Made by a program: the position numbers and the translations under genes. The notes below the pieces were generated by a model, which was not told the DNA's origin, made no database searches, and saw nothing but the letters and a program-made list of their open reading frames with translations. Shown piece after piece: positions 16,959-25,175 of a stretch of DNA of 35,784 bases. The stretch spans positions 89,190-124,973 of the forward strand of contig GL890589.1 of NCBI GenBank assembly GCA_000209465.1. Reading direction: 5' to 3'. Source of the stretch: Lachnospiraceae oral taxon 107 str. F0167 (GTDB taxonomy: Bacteria; Bacillota; Clostridia; Lachnospirales; Lachnospiraceae). The number at the start of each line of letters is the position of its first letter. Positions within the stretch are counted from its first letter, which is position 1.

Positions 16959-17873
16959 ATGTATTATACGATTACATTAAATCCGGCTATAGATATGCTT
17001 ACAAAGGTTGAAAATTTTGAGCTTGGCAAGCTTAACAGAACCGGAGAGTCTGATTATGTGATAGGTGGCAAGGGTATAAATATTTCCTTATTATTAAATA
17101 ATATCGGTAAGGAGAGTAAGGCGCTTGGCTTTATTGCAGGGTTTACAGGAAATTTTATAAAAGAGGAATTAAAGAAAAAAGGCATAAAATCAAACTTTGT
17201 AGAAACAAAGGGCTTTACAAGAATAAATATCAAATTGACCACAGATATAGAAACGGAAATAAACTCACAAAGCAGTAAAGTCGCTAAAGAAAACATAAAG
17301 GAGTTTTTTGATACATTGGAGGAACTAAGTGATAATGACACAGTTTTTTTATCAGGCAATATTATACCGGGCATGGACAGTGATGACTTTGCCGCTATAG
17401 CAAAAAAGGTAAGAGAAAAAGGGGCGAAGCTTGTGGTGGACAGTAATAAAGATATGGTACTTGATACTCTTAAATATAAACCTTTCATTATAAAGCCCAA
17501 TGAATTTGAGCTGGGTGAGATGTTCGGAGTAAAAATAAGTAATACCGAAGAAATAGCAAAGTATGCAAAAAAGCTGCAGGAGATGGGTGCAGAAAATGTA
17601 CTTGTATCAAGGGGAAGTAAGGGTGCAATACTTTTTACAAATGAAGGAGATGTATTTACTGCAAATACCGCAACGGGAAAGGTGATTTCCACTATAGCGG
17701 CAGGAGACAGCATGCTTGCAATGTTTGTAGCAAAATATGATGAAACAGGAGATTATAGGTTAAGCCTCCAATATGCCTCGGCAGCAGGAGGTGCTACTTC
17801 ATTTTCAGCCGGTGTAGGGAAAAAGAAACTGATAGATGAGCTTTTATCTCAAATAAATGTAGATAAAATGTAA
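16959..17873 (+). CDS. fruK: PfkB-family 1-phosphofructokinase-like sugar kinase
   Basis: The 304-residue protein starts MYYTITLNPAID, as 1-phosphofructokinases do, and continues with GGKGINISLLLNNIG (substrate region, about 35-49), FIKPNEFELGEMFG-like IIKPNEFELGEMFGV (about 177-191) and the C-terminal ATP/catalytic motif STIAAGDSMLAMF, with catalytic Asp in AAGD. ATG 16959 is chosen over GTG 16953 because GGGGAGGTG directly precedes it and the family N-terminus begins there. FruK phosphorylates fructose-1-phosphate in glycolysis, but no fructose PTS gene is adjacent. A tagatose-6-phosphate kinase or another PfkB sugar kinase is the alternative. Confidence 0.78.
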   Translation: MYYTITLNPAIDMLTKVENFELGKLNRTGESDYVIGGKGINISLLLNNIGKESKALGFIAGFTGNFIKEELKKKGIKSNFVETKGFTRINIKLTTDIETEINSQSSKVAKENIKEFFDTLEELSDNDTVFLSGNIIPGMDSDDFAAIAKKVREKGAKLVVDSNKDMVLDTLKYKPFIIKPNEFELGEMFGVKISNTEEIAKYAKKLQEMGAENVLVSRGSKGAILFTNEGDVFTANTATGKVISTIAAGDSMLAMFVAKYDETGDYRLSLQYASAAGGATSFSAGVGKKKLIDELLSQINVDKM

Positions 17874-17977
17874 CTTTGACAATATTGGGGAAATAGATAA
17901 CAGATATAAAAATCTGATATGGAATGGTAGGCTTCCTTGCGATATAATAGGAACAGAATAAAATTTGGGAGGTATAG

Positions 17978-19078
17978 ATGCCATTTCAAATTATAAGAAA
18001 TGATATAACAAGGGTGGAAGCCGATGCTATTGTAAATACCGTAAATCCCTATGTACAGATAGGTCGTGGAGTGGAACTTGCCATATATAATGCCGCAGGA
18101 AAAGAAAAGCTTTTTGCAGAGAGAAAAAAACTTGGGATTTTGTTACCGGGAGATGTAGGTATCACTCCCGCCTTTCAACTAAATGCAAAATATATTATAC
18201 ATGTAAGCGGACCTTTTTGGCAGGATGGGAAATATAATGAAGAAGATATATTAAAACAGTGCTATTATAAGGCATTGGAGTTGGCAGTTAAAAATAATTG
18301 TCGTTCCATTGCATTTCCGTTGCTTTCAACAGGAACATATAAGTTTCCGAAAGAATTGGGAATATCAATTGCAATAGAAGTATTTACAAACTTTTTGAAA
18401 GATCATGAAATTGAAATTTTACTGGTAGTATTTGGAAAAGATGCGGTAAGTATTTCAGGTAATATGGTAAAAAAGCTTGTCGAGTTTATAGATGATGATT
18501 ATGTAGCTTCGGCAAGTGACAAGGATTATGACTCTGTAGAATATGAGGTTGAAGAAGATCTGTATGAAGAGGGATTCTTAGACCGGGATTATGAAAAATA
18601 TATTTCTGATAAAAGTAAAGGTCGCCATAAGATTGAGGAACCCAAGTATGAATATAATACTGATATAGGGGTTTCAAATATCTTTTATCTGCCACGGTTA
18701 AAAGAGCCCGAGTCTTTGGAGAATGCATTAAAGAAAATATATACGGATTCTTTTGAGAAGCATTTGCAGCAGCTTATAAATAAGAAAGGTTTAAAAAACT
18801 CGGAGGTCTATGCAACAGCAAATATATCAAAACAATATTTTTCAAAGCTTCTAAAGGGAAAGGTAAAGCCCTCAAAGGAGAAAATGCTGGCACTTGCAGT
18901 AGGACTGAGATTAAATATTGATGAAACAATAGATTTTTTAAGAATTGCAGGGTATGCGCTTTCACCAATTTCACAAACAGATAAGGTAGTGGAATATTTT
19001 ATAAAAAATGAGGATTATAATGTTATAAAAATAGATATCGTATTGTTTGATTTTGGCTTGGAGCCGCTTTCAAATTAG
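17978..19078 (+). CDS. Macro-domain protein with C-terminal helix-turn-helix-like region
   Basis: Residues 1-170 form a macro domain (ADP-ribose-binding fold): DITRVEADAIVNTVNP, IGRGVELAIYNAAG (about 27-40), YIIHVSGPFW and FPLLSTGTYKFP. The NTVNP and IGRG loops differ from the common NAAN/GGGG form. An acidic linker follows (about 170-230), rich in Asp, Glu and Tyr. The C-terminal part (about 250-340) reads LQQLINKKGLKNSEVYATAN, ISKQYFSKLLKGKVKPSKEK and LALAVGLRLNIDETIDFLRI, like an XRE-type helix-turn-helix. GGGAGGT precedes the ATG. Role inferred: ADP-ribose-related sensing or hydrolysis coupled to DNA or protein binding. A vWA protein follows after a terminator. Confidence 0.8.
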   Translation: MPFQIIRNDITRVEADAIVNTVNPYVQIGRGVELAIYNAAGKEKLFAERKKLGILLPGDVGITPAFQLNAKYIIHVSGPFWQDGKYNEEDILKQCYYKALELAVKNNCRSIAFPLLSTGTYKFPKELGISIAIEVFTNFLKDHEIEILLVVFGKDAVSISGNMVKKLVEFIDDDYVASASDKDYDSVEYEVEEDLYEEGFLDRDYEKYISDKSKGRHKIEEPKYEYNTDIGVSNIFYLPRLKEPESLENALKKIYTDSFEKHLQQLINKKGLKNSEVYATANISKQYFSKLLKGKVKPSKEKMLALAVGLRLNIDETIDFLRIAGYALSPISQTDKVVEYFIKNEDYNVIKIDIVLFDFGLEPLSN

Positions 19079-19122
19079 AAAGATATTAAAAATGTTTTGA
19101 TTGAACAATTTATAAAAGTTCT

Positions 19123-19152
19123 AAAAAGGTCGCCACAGGGTTGACCTTTTTT
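19123..19152 (+). terminator. Intrinsic terminator after the macro-domain gene
   Basis: AAAAAGGTC (19123-19131) pairs with GACCTTTTT (19143-19151), 11-base loop, ending in a T-run. It separates the macro-domain gene from the vWA gene. Confidence 0.8.
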
Positions 19153-19204
19153 CTTTTGAATTAATATATCATAGGCTTACAAAATAAATTTTAAGGAGAT
19201 TGTT

Positions 19205-19882
19205 ATGGGAAAGAATTTGACGGAAATTGTTTATATTTTGGACAGAAGCGGATCTATGAGTGGATTGGAGGCTGACACTATAGGCGGTTTTAACTCCATG
19301 ATTGAAAAACAAAAGAAAACCGGTGAAAGTGCCTATGTATCTACAATATTATTTGACGGAGTCAGTGAAGTGCTGCATGACAGGGTAGAGATTGGAAAAA
19401 TAGAAAAGATAACGGATAAGGAGTATTTTGTAAGAGGTAATACTGCACTTTTGGATGCAGTGGGAGGAGCCATTAAGCATATGGGTAATATACATAAGTA
19501 TGCAAGGGAGGAGGATCGTCCTGCAAAGACTATATTTGTTATTACAACAGACGGTATGGAAAATTCCAGCATAAAGTTTGGCTATTCAGAGGTAAAAAGG
19601 CTTATAGAAAAGCAAAAGGAAAAATATGGATGGGAATTTATATTTATAGGAGCAAATATTGATGCATGCGCTGAGGCACAAAAGTTCGGCATCAATGAGG
19701 GAAGGACTGTGAACTATACTTATGATAAAAAAGGAATGGGGCTTGTCTTTGAGGGCATATCAAAAGCGGTATGTTCTGTAATGAATGCAAAGACTTTATA
19801 TGAGGCAGGGGAATGTCTGGATGAAGAAGAGTGGAAAGAGGAAATAGCTTCAGACTTTTTAAAACGAGGAGGAAAGAGATAA
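19205..19882 (+). CDS. von Willebrand factor A (vWA) domain protein
   Basis: The 225-residue protein is essentially one vWA domain: VYILDRSGSMSG holds the metal-binding DxSxS (Asp13, Ser15, Ser17), RGNTALLDAVGGAI supplies the MIDAS Thr, and FVITTDGMENSS the distal Asp. There is no signal peptide or membrane helix, so it acts in the cytoplasm. AAGGAG lies 7 bases before the ATG. Cytoplasmic vWA proteins usually pair with ATPases or stress systems; here the closest candidate partner is the upstream macro-domain protein, but this is inference. Confidence 0.85.
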   Translation: MGKNLTEIVYILDRSGSMSGLEADTIGGFNSMIEKQKKTGESAYVSTILFDGVSEVLHDRVEIGKIEKITDKEYFVRGNTALLDAVGGAIKHMGNIHKYAREEDRPAKTIFVITTDGMENSSIKFGYSEVKRLIEKQKEKYGWEFIFIGANIDACAEAQKFGINEGRTVNYTYDKKGMGLVFEGISKAVCSVMNAKTLYEAGECLDEEEWKEEIASDFLKRGGKR

Positions 19883-19991
19883 ATTAAAAGAGAATGAGCA
19901 GTATATATTTGTACTGCAAAAGTTGATAAATATCAGATAAAATTTGAATTATATTTATGTTCTTCTATTGATGGCTACATAACAGGTTTTA

Positions 19992-20000
19992 TGATATAAT
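19992..20000 (+). promoter_or_regulatory. Predicted extended -10 promoter of the rhodanese lipoprotein gene
   Basis: TGA followed by TATAAT (19995-20000). A TTGATG at 19968-19973 is 21 bp away, longer than ideal. The start codon is 75 bases downstream. Confidence 0.4.
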
Positions 20001-20075
20001 GCACACTGTACGATATTAGGAGAATCTAATTATTGTATAAAAATAAATAAATTTATAGAAGTGAGGATATATCAT

Positions 20076-20555
20076 ATGAAAAGAATAGCAGGTTTAATAT
20101 TAACAGGCGTTTTATTGACATCGGTAGGATGTGCAAACACAGCAAATAAGGCAGAGAGTACAAAGGCTGAATCGGCTATATCAAGTGAAAGCCAAAAAGA
20201 TACAGCTAAAGAAAGCGATGCAGCCAAGAAGGAAGGCGGATACACACATATTGACCAGGAAACTGCAAAGCAGATGATGGCAAATGAGGACGGACATGTG
20301 ATTGTGGATGTGAGAAGTCAGGAAGAATACAATGAGGGACATATTCCGGGAGCTATAGTAATCCCGAATGAGAGTATAGGAACTGAGCAACCAAAGGAAT
20401 TGCCGGATTTAGATCAGGTGATATTAGTATATTGCAGAAGCGGAAATCGTAGCAGACAGGCATCGCAAAAGCTTGCAGATATGGGATATACCAATGTCTA
20501 TGAGTTTGGCGGTATTAAGGATTGGACAGGCGAAACTGAAAAATCCAATAATTAG
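20076..20555 (+). CDS. Rhodanese-domain lipoprotein
   Basis: The 159-residue protein starts MKRIAGLILTGVLLTSVGC, a lipoprotein signal with lipobox Cys19, followed by a flexible Ser/Lys/Glu linker (about 20-58). One rhodanese domain then carries VDVRSQEEYNEGHIPGAIVI and the active-site loop YCRSGNRSRQAS with the catalytic Cys, ending in GGIKDW. It should be anchored outside the membrane and carry persulfide sulfur or act in redox handling. ATG 20076 is chosen over GTG 20061 because GTGAGG lies about 9 bases upstream and the signal begins there. It is monocistronic. Confidence 0.9.
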   Translation: MKRIAGLILTGVLLTSVGCANTANKAESTKAESAISSESQKDTAKESDAAKKEGGYTHIDQETAKQMMANEDGHVIVDVRSQEEYNEGHIPGAIVIPNESIGTEQPKELPDLDQVILVYCRSGNRSRQASQKLADMGYTNVYEFGGIKDWTGETEKSNN

Positions 20556-20583
20556 TACGAAAAATCTCTGTTGTAAAAAGCGA

Positions 20584-20612
20584 TTGTATCGAATAAAATA
20601 CTTGAGTATAAG
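20584..20612 (+). promoter_or_regulatory. Possible promoter of the ClpP-like / VirD4-like pair
   Basis: TTGTAT (20584-20589), 17-bp spacer, TATAAG (20607-20612), 71 bases before the ClpP-like start. Reasonable by consensus, unsupported otherwise. Confidence 0.35.
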
Positions 20613-20683
20613 ATTGTATAAGAAGTTGATTACTGCCGTTAAGGTATAAATATTTAAAAACACATTTGATTAGAGGAGATACT

Positions 20684-21289
20684 ATGGGTTCAAGCACATT
20701 GATAAAGACGAATAACGGTATTACACAGGTTCCACTTGAAACCAAATTTTTCGGTAAAAGATGTATAAGTATCAGTGGAGAAATAAATGATGAATCTGCC
20801 ATTGATTTTACGGATAAAATATTGGAATTAAATATCGAATCCTGTGAGCCTATTACAATACTTATCAATAGCCCCGGCGGTGAGATAAACAGCGGACTTT
20901 TAATGTATGATGCCATAGTCGGCTCAAAGGCTCCTATAAGAATGATATGCAGAGGAAAGGCTTACAGCATGGGAGCAGTGCTTTTTGCCTGTGCAAGTAA
21001 AAGATACATGCTTCCAAACAGTGAACTGATGCTGCATCAGCCTATGCTTGGGGGCAGAGTATCGGGAAACGCATCAAGTATTAAAAGCATTTCAGACAGT
21101 ATGCTTGAGACAAAGAAAAAATTAAACAGTCTGTTGGCAAGGCATACGGGCAAAAGTGAAGAAGAGATTGATGAGGCTACAAACTTTGACCATTATTTTT
21201 CACCAACTGAATCAATAGAATTTAATTTATGTGATGAGATAATCGAGTTTTCAAAAGTTATTGAGTTTGTAAAAGAAGCGGAGTGGTAA
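20684..21289 (+). CDS. ClpP-like serine protease
   Basis: The 201-residue protein has the ClpP fold motifs: INSPGGEINSGLLMYDAI (oxyanion region, about 61-78), GKAYSMGAVLFACAS with nucleophile Ser95, NSELMLHQPM with His118, and FDHYFSPTESIEFNLCDEI with the likely Asp169. The triad is therefore complete. It is shorter at the N-terminus than housekeeping ClpP and no Clp ATPase gene is next to it. ATG 20684 is supported by GAGGAG 5 bases upstream. Its stop overlaps the ATG of the VirD4-like ATPase gene (TAATG), so the two are made together. Related ClpP-like proteins act as head-maturation proteases in phages, but no phage structural genes are present. Confidence 0.85.
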   Translation: MGSSTLIKTNNGITQVPLETKFFGKRCISISGEINDESAIDFTDKILELNIESCEPITILINSPGGEINSGLLMYDAIVGSKAPIRMICRGKAYSMGAVLFACASKRYMLPNSELMLHQPMLGGRVSGNASSIKSISDSMLETKKKLNSLLARHTGKSEEEIDEATNFDHYFSPTESIEFNLCDEIIEFSKVIEFVKEAEW

Positions 21290-22770
21290 TGAAAAAGAAA
21301 GCAAGAAAGCTGTCAGATAATATAAAAGAAGCAGACAGAGTAGTTTTAGGGGATGGAGAAGATTGCATATTCAGTACCGATACAAATATAAGCGGTATCA
21401 ACAATAATATTTTGGTTGTAGGAGGTTCAGGCTCGGGAAAAACAGTTTCTATAGCGGAGTCTTTTTTACTGGAGTCGTATAATAGAAATATTATTACTAC
21501 AGTGACCAAGAGAAGAATTGTTAATAAGTATATTCCTCTACTGGAAAAAAGAGGATATAATGTCTGGGATCTTGACTTTGTACATCCTGAAAACGGAAAT
21601 GTCGGATATGATCCTTTGGATTTTATAAAGAGCTATCAGGATATTGTTTTTATAGCAAAGAGTATAGTTACGGCAAACAAGAAAAAGGAAAATACCGGTG
21701 GGGATCCTTACTGGGATGAGGCGGCAACATCTCTTTTTTCCGCAATTATATCCTATGTTTTAATGAGAAAGGAAAATCCTAATTTTTCAGATGTATTGGA
21801 AATGCTTGATAAACTAAGCTTTGAAGAGGAGTATAGCGAGCTGAAAACCAATTATGACAGCAAGTTTGACAGACTTGAAAAAATCAATCCCTTCAATTTT
21901 GCCACGGTGAACTGGAGGTCTTTTAGAAGATTGCCTATAAGAACCGCAAGCTGTGTATTTTCTACTTTGAACACTTCTATATCATTTGTATTTACACCGG
22001 AACTTCGAAAAATGTTTAAAATGGAAAGTAAAATAAGCTTTGAGAAGATGGCAAGGGAAAAGAGGGCATTATTTGTGACTACAAGTCCTGTGAATCCAAG
22101 CTTAAACAGCTTTATAAATATGTTTTATGCACATATTTTCAAAGAACTTTTTGAGATAGGTGAAAGGGAGAGTACAGGAGTATTACCTGTTCCTATACAT
22201 TTTTTGGCGGATGATTTTGCTACAGGCTGCCCTGTACCTTTATTTGATCAGTATATTTCTATTTTCAGAGAGAAAGGAATCTCGGTAACGATTTTGGTAC
22301 AGTCGGAATCACAGCTTTCTGCAATCTATGGAAATGACAAATCCACTACTATTATCAATAACTGTGATACCTATGTATATATGGGCTCAAATGATTTGGA
22401 AACCGCAAAAAATATTGCAATGAGAGCGGGCATAATGACTGAGGACTGCCTGAATATGAAACTTGGTAATCAAATCATTTTCAGAAGAGGGGTAAAGCCG
22501 ATATTTTGCAAAAGATATAATATATTTGAAAATGAAATATATAAAGGCTTGAAAGACTGCCCACAGGAAGTACTCGATACTACAGATTGTTTTGTACAGG
22601 AGAGAAAATCATTTATTTCGGAATTAAAAAACAGTATAAAGATGTGTAAATTAGATGATATACCTGATGACAGTATGGAATATGAGAGGATAAGCTTTTT
22701 GAAGGAAGAGGATCTTGGGCTGGATTCAGTATACAAAAATCTGTTTGAAGAGGATACGGATGATTTTTAA
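21289..22770 (+). CDS. VirD4/TraG-like P-loop ATPase lacking membrane helices
   Basis: The 493-residue protein begins near its Walker A, ILVVGGSGSGKTVS (about 41-54), with a later hydrophobic-acid Walker B-like PIHFLADDFAT and the sensor-type ILVQSESQLSAIYG, NNCDTYVYMGSNDLETA. This is the layout of type IV coupling ATPases (VirD4/TraG). The usual N-terminal membrane helices are absent, so it should be cytosolic. It is translationally coupled to the ClpP-like protease. No relaxase, VirB4 or pilus gene is in the window, so a conjugation role is not supported. A hexameric ATPase that works with the protease is an attractive inference. Confidence 0.8.
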   Translation: MKKKARKLSDNIKEADRVVLGDGEDCIFSTDTNISGINNNILVVGGSGSGKTVSIAESFLLESYNRNIITTVTKRRIVNKYIPLLEKRGYNVWDLDFVHPENGNVGYDPLDFIKSYQDIVFIAKSIVTANKKKENTGGDPYWDEAATSLFSAIISYVLMRKENPNFSDVLEMLDKLSFEEEYSELKTNYDSKFDRLEKINPFNFATVNWRSFRRLPIRTASCVFSTLNTSISFVFTPELRKMFKMESKISFEKMAREKRALFVTTSPVNPSLNSFINMFYAHIFKELFEIGERESTGVLPVPIHFLADDFATGCPVPLFDQYISIFREKGISVTILVQSESQLSAIYGNDKSTTIINNCDTYVYMGSNDLETAKNIAMRAGIMTEDCLNMKLGNQIIFRRGVKPIFCKRYNIFENEIYKGLKDCPQEVLDTTDCFVQERKSFISELKNSIKMCKLDDIPDDSMEYERISFLKEEDLGLDSVYKNLFEEDTDDF

Positions 22771-22835
22771 TCGGTAAAAAAATAGTGAGGGCATAAAAAG
22801 GATGGATATTATATCAATGCTTTTGGGGTTTGATT

Positions 22836-25049
22836 ATGAAACTTAGGAAAATCGGATATTTCCTTTTGTTTATATTTGCAGCTGTCATAAGTATGTATAG
22901 CTTTTTACTATTATACGAAAATACTTATATATTAAAGTATATAGAAGATATTGCAACAAAAAAGCTTTTTATAGAGCATACATTACTTTTTGCAGGATTT
23001 TATTTGGTTCTGAAAATTGTTAAAAAGAGTAGGATAAGGATTATTTGCATAATCTTTATTAGTGCTGTTTATTTATATTTACATCAGGCAATAACAGCTC
23101 TGATTACAGACGGTATTTTTATTGCAGCTTTGATTGGGCTTGGAGAGATTTTACTTATAAGGGTAAGAAAAAAACATACAGAGGAAAGCAGTATATCACG
23201 CTATTTAAACAGCTTTATGATAGGTAGTCTTACCTATATTATTTCTGTTTGCATACTTTCAGCAATGCAAACAGCCTCGATAAGATTGGTAAGGTATTAT
23301 ACATTTTTTCTTGTTGTAGCTATTATACTGATATATACTTTGCTTAGAGTTTTTAAAATCATTGTACCTGTACAAAATCATTCTGATAATACTGATAAAG
23401 CAGAAAATAAAAATTATATTTGTTTAGGGTTTGCAATAATGCTTTCGGCTCTGCTTTTACAGCTTGGAAGAATCAATATAGCTCTTGATTATGATTCATT
23501 ACGCTACGGTCTTAGAAGTCTATCGGTATTGGTTGGTAATACAGGTATCTATGACAGACTTGGCACAGTAAATGATGTTTATGTATACCCAAAGGGACTT
23601 GAAATACTTACACTTGCATTAAATACTGAAAAAAGCTTCGGATTTGTGTTGAGTTTTAATTATCTTTGTGCGGTACTTGCATTATTTGCTATATATGAGA
23701 TAGTTATAGTATGCAGTGAAAAAGTTGACAAAAACAGCATAAACAAGGGATGGCTGGCAGCGGTATTCGTATCGGTGACACCTGCTATAATGAATATGAG
23801 CATATCGGCAAAGACTGATATGATTACACTGCTTATGCAGCTGATTTCAGTGCTGAATATGTGTTTATATATAAGAAAAAGACAAAACTATTATATGATT
23901 TTTGCTCTGGCGGCATTGCTTGCAAGCCTTATATATAAGCCTACAAGTCTGTTGTTCAGCTTTGGAATAGGGATATCAAATATCATTTATTTGCTTTTGG
24001 ATTATTTTAAGAGGAAAAATACCGTAAAAAACATATTTGATTTTTCATATTTGCTCATATATCCGGTGGTTGCGATAGTTGCGGTATATGCAAGGACATA
24101 TATGCTCACAGGACATATTATTACTTCGGTATATTCTTCTATATGGTATAAGCTGGGAATAGAAACCAAGTATCCGTATACTATCGGAATATATAAAAGT
24201 GCCGGTATGAATATGTCATCCGGTGAAGGTGTGGATGTAGTCTACAGATTGTTTCAGCTATTGGTAGCTCCCACAAAGGAAGTGCATATTTATATTGCAT
24301 CTCCCACAGTTCTTATAATAGTATTGCTTGTGCCGGCAGTCATATTTGCAGTAAAATTTTGCTTTAAAAATAGAGAAAATAAGGATGTATTTTTATATCT
24401 TACGGCTTTACTGACAGTAGATGCTATGGTAAGCCTGCTTAGTTTATTTGTTTTAAATCAGGTAGATGGTAATTATTTTATATTGCTGTTCTCATTGATA
24501 ATAATAATGCTATGCTTTTTGGTAGAGTCTGATTCGGTGAGATATTTATTTAATGCCACATTGCCAGGTATAATCTTCGCTTTTATTATACTGGGGGTTA
24601 CCAACTGGGCAGGTGTAAGTGGATTAAGCGAGAGTCCGAAAGATACTAAAGATTTTGGAATCTACAATCACCATGACAGATATCTTAATAAAGAAGCGGT
24701 GGAAAAGCATGAGTTTGTGGATGTATATAATGATTTAAAAGAATTGGGAAACCCGAGAACTCTTTTATTATCCGATGACAATTCACTTTTAGCCTTGGGT
24801 TCTGATATAAGAACATATACGGATATTACAGGAAGTGGAGGGAATGCGGCGGTAGTAAAGACGCTTGAACATTTCAAGAAATATTTGGATTACTCAAAGG
24901 TAAAATATATCTGTGTAGAGGATGAGTTTTTAAAAGACAGGCAGAGGGCATCCGATGTTGTAAAGTATATGCTGGAAGAGGGAAGTACCGAGGTTTATAA
25001 AGATTATGGAAATATTGTTCTGTATAAAGTAACGGTTGGTACAGATTAA
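22836..25049 (+). CDS. Large polytopic membrane protein, GT-C glycosyltransferase-like
   Basis: The 737-residue protein has about 12-16 hydrophobic segments through residue 590, then a soluble C-terminal domain (about 600-737: YLNKEAVEKHEFVDVYNDLK, RTLLLSDDNSLLALGSDIRT, KVKYICVEDEFL). An early outside loop contains LDYDSLRYGLRSLSVLVGN, of the kind seen in GT-C-type glycosyltransferases (ArnT/PMT-like). ATG 22836 has GGGG 7 bases upstream. A 14-codon ORF (22802-22846, MDIISMLLGFDYET) overlaps the start and could couple translation. Sugar and acceptor cannot be told. A terminator follows. Confidence 0.6.
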   Translation: MKLRKIGYFLLFIFAAVISMYSFLLLYENTYILKYIEDIATKKLFIEHTLLFAGFYLVLKIVKKSRIRIICIIFISAVYLYLHQAITALITDGIFIAALIGLGEILLIRVRKKHTEESSISRYLNSFMIGSLTYIISVCILSAMQTASIRLVRYYTFFLVVAIILIYTLLRVFKIIVPVQNHSDNTDKAENKNYICLGFAIMLSALLLQLGRINIALDYDSLRYGLRSLSVLVGNTGIYDRLGTVNDVYVYPKGLEILTLALNTEKSFGFVLSFNYLCAVLALFAIYEIVIVCSEKVDKNSINKGWLAAVFVSVTPAIMNMSISAKTDMITLLMQLISVLNMCLYIRKRQNYYMIFALAALLASLIYKPTSLLFSFGIGISNIIYLLLDYFKRKNTVKNIFDFSYLLIYPVVAIVAVYARTYMLTGHIITSVYSSIWYKLGIETKYPYTIGIYKSAGMNMSSGEGVDVVYRLFQLLVAPTKEVHIYIASPTVLIIVLLVPAVIFAVKFCFKNRENKDVFLYLTALLTVDAMVSLLSLFVLNQVDGNYFILLFSLIIIMLCFLVESDSVRYLFNATLPGIIFAFIILGVTNWAGVSGLSESPKDTKDFGIYNHHDRYLNKEAVEKHEFVDVYNDLKELGNPRTLLLSDDNSLLALGSDIRTYTDITGSGGNAAVVKTLEHFKKYLDYSKVKYICVEDEFLKDRQRASDVVKYMLEEGSTEVYKDYGNIVLYKVTVGTD

Positions 25050-25090
25050 AAAATAGTGAATCTCTTTTTGTAAAAGAAAACTTTAAAAAT

Positions 25091-25136
25091 AAAGTGTGCA
25101 AGTTTAGAATAAAAATCTGAGGCTTGCACACTTTTT
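25091..25136. terminator. Bidirectional intrinsic terminator
   Basis: A perfect 12-bp stem, AAAGTGTGCAAG (25091-25102) with CTTGCACACTTT (25123-25134), is followed by TTTTT on the plus strand and by CTTTATTTTT on the minus strand. It lies between convergent genes and can serve both. Confidence 0.85.
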
Positions 25137-25175
25137 GCATTAATTTTTATATTAGATAAGTCCTAATTATATACT

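Noticed and set aside
17054-17713. 219-codon minus-strand frame opposite the phosphofructokinase-like gene
   Set aside because: Composition is the Ser/Leu/Phe-rich pattern expected of an antisense shadow, while the plus strand has clear PfkB motifs.
17690-17720. AAGD instead of the usual GAGD motif in the PfkB-family kinase
   Set aside because: The catalytic Asp is kept and small-residue variation at this place is tolerated in the family as far as I know; not enough to claim inactivity.
19898-19917. GCAGTA/TACTGC hairpin after the vWA gene as a terminator
   Set aside because: The stem is only 6 bp and followed by A residues, not a T-run.
21289-22770. Possible integrative conjugative element, suggested by the VirD4-like gene
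   Set aside because: No relaxase, VirB4, integrase or attachment repeats are visible nearby.
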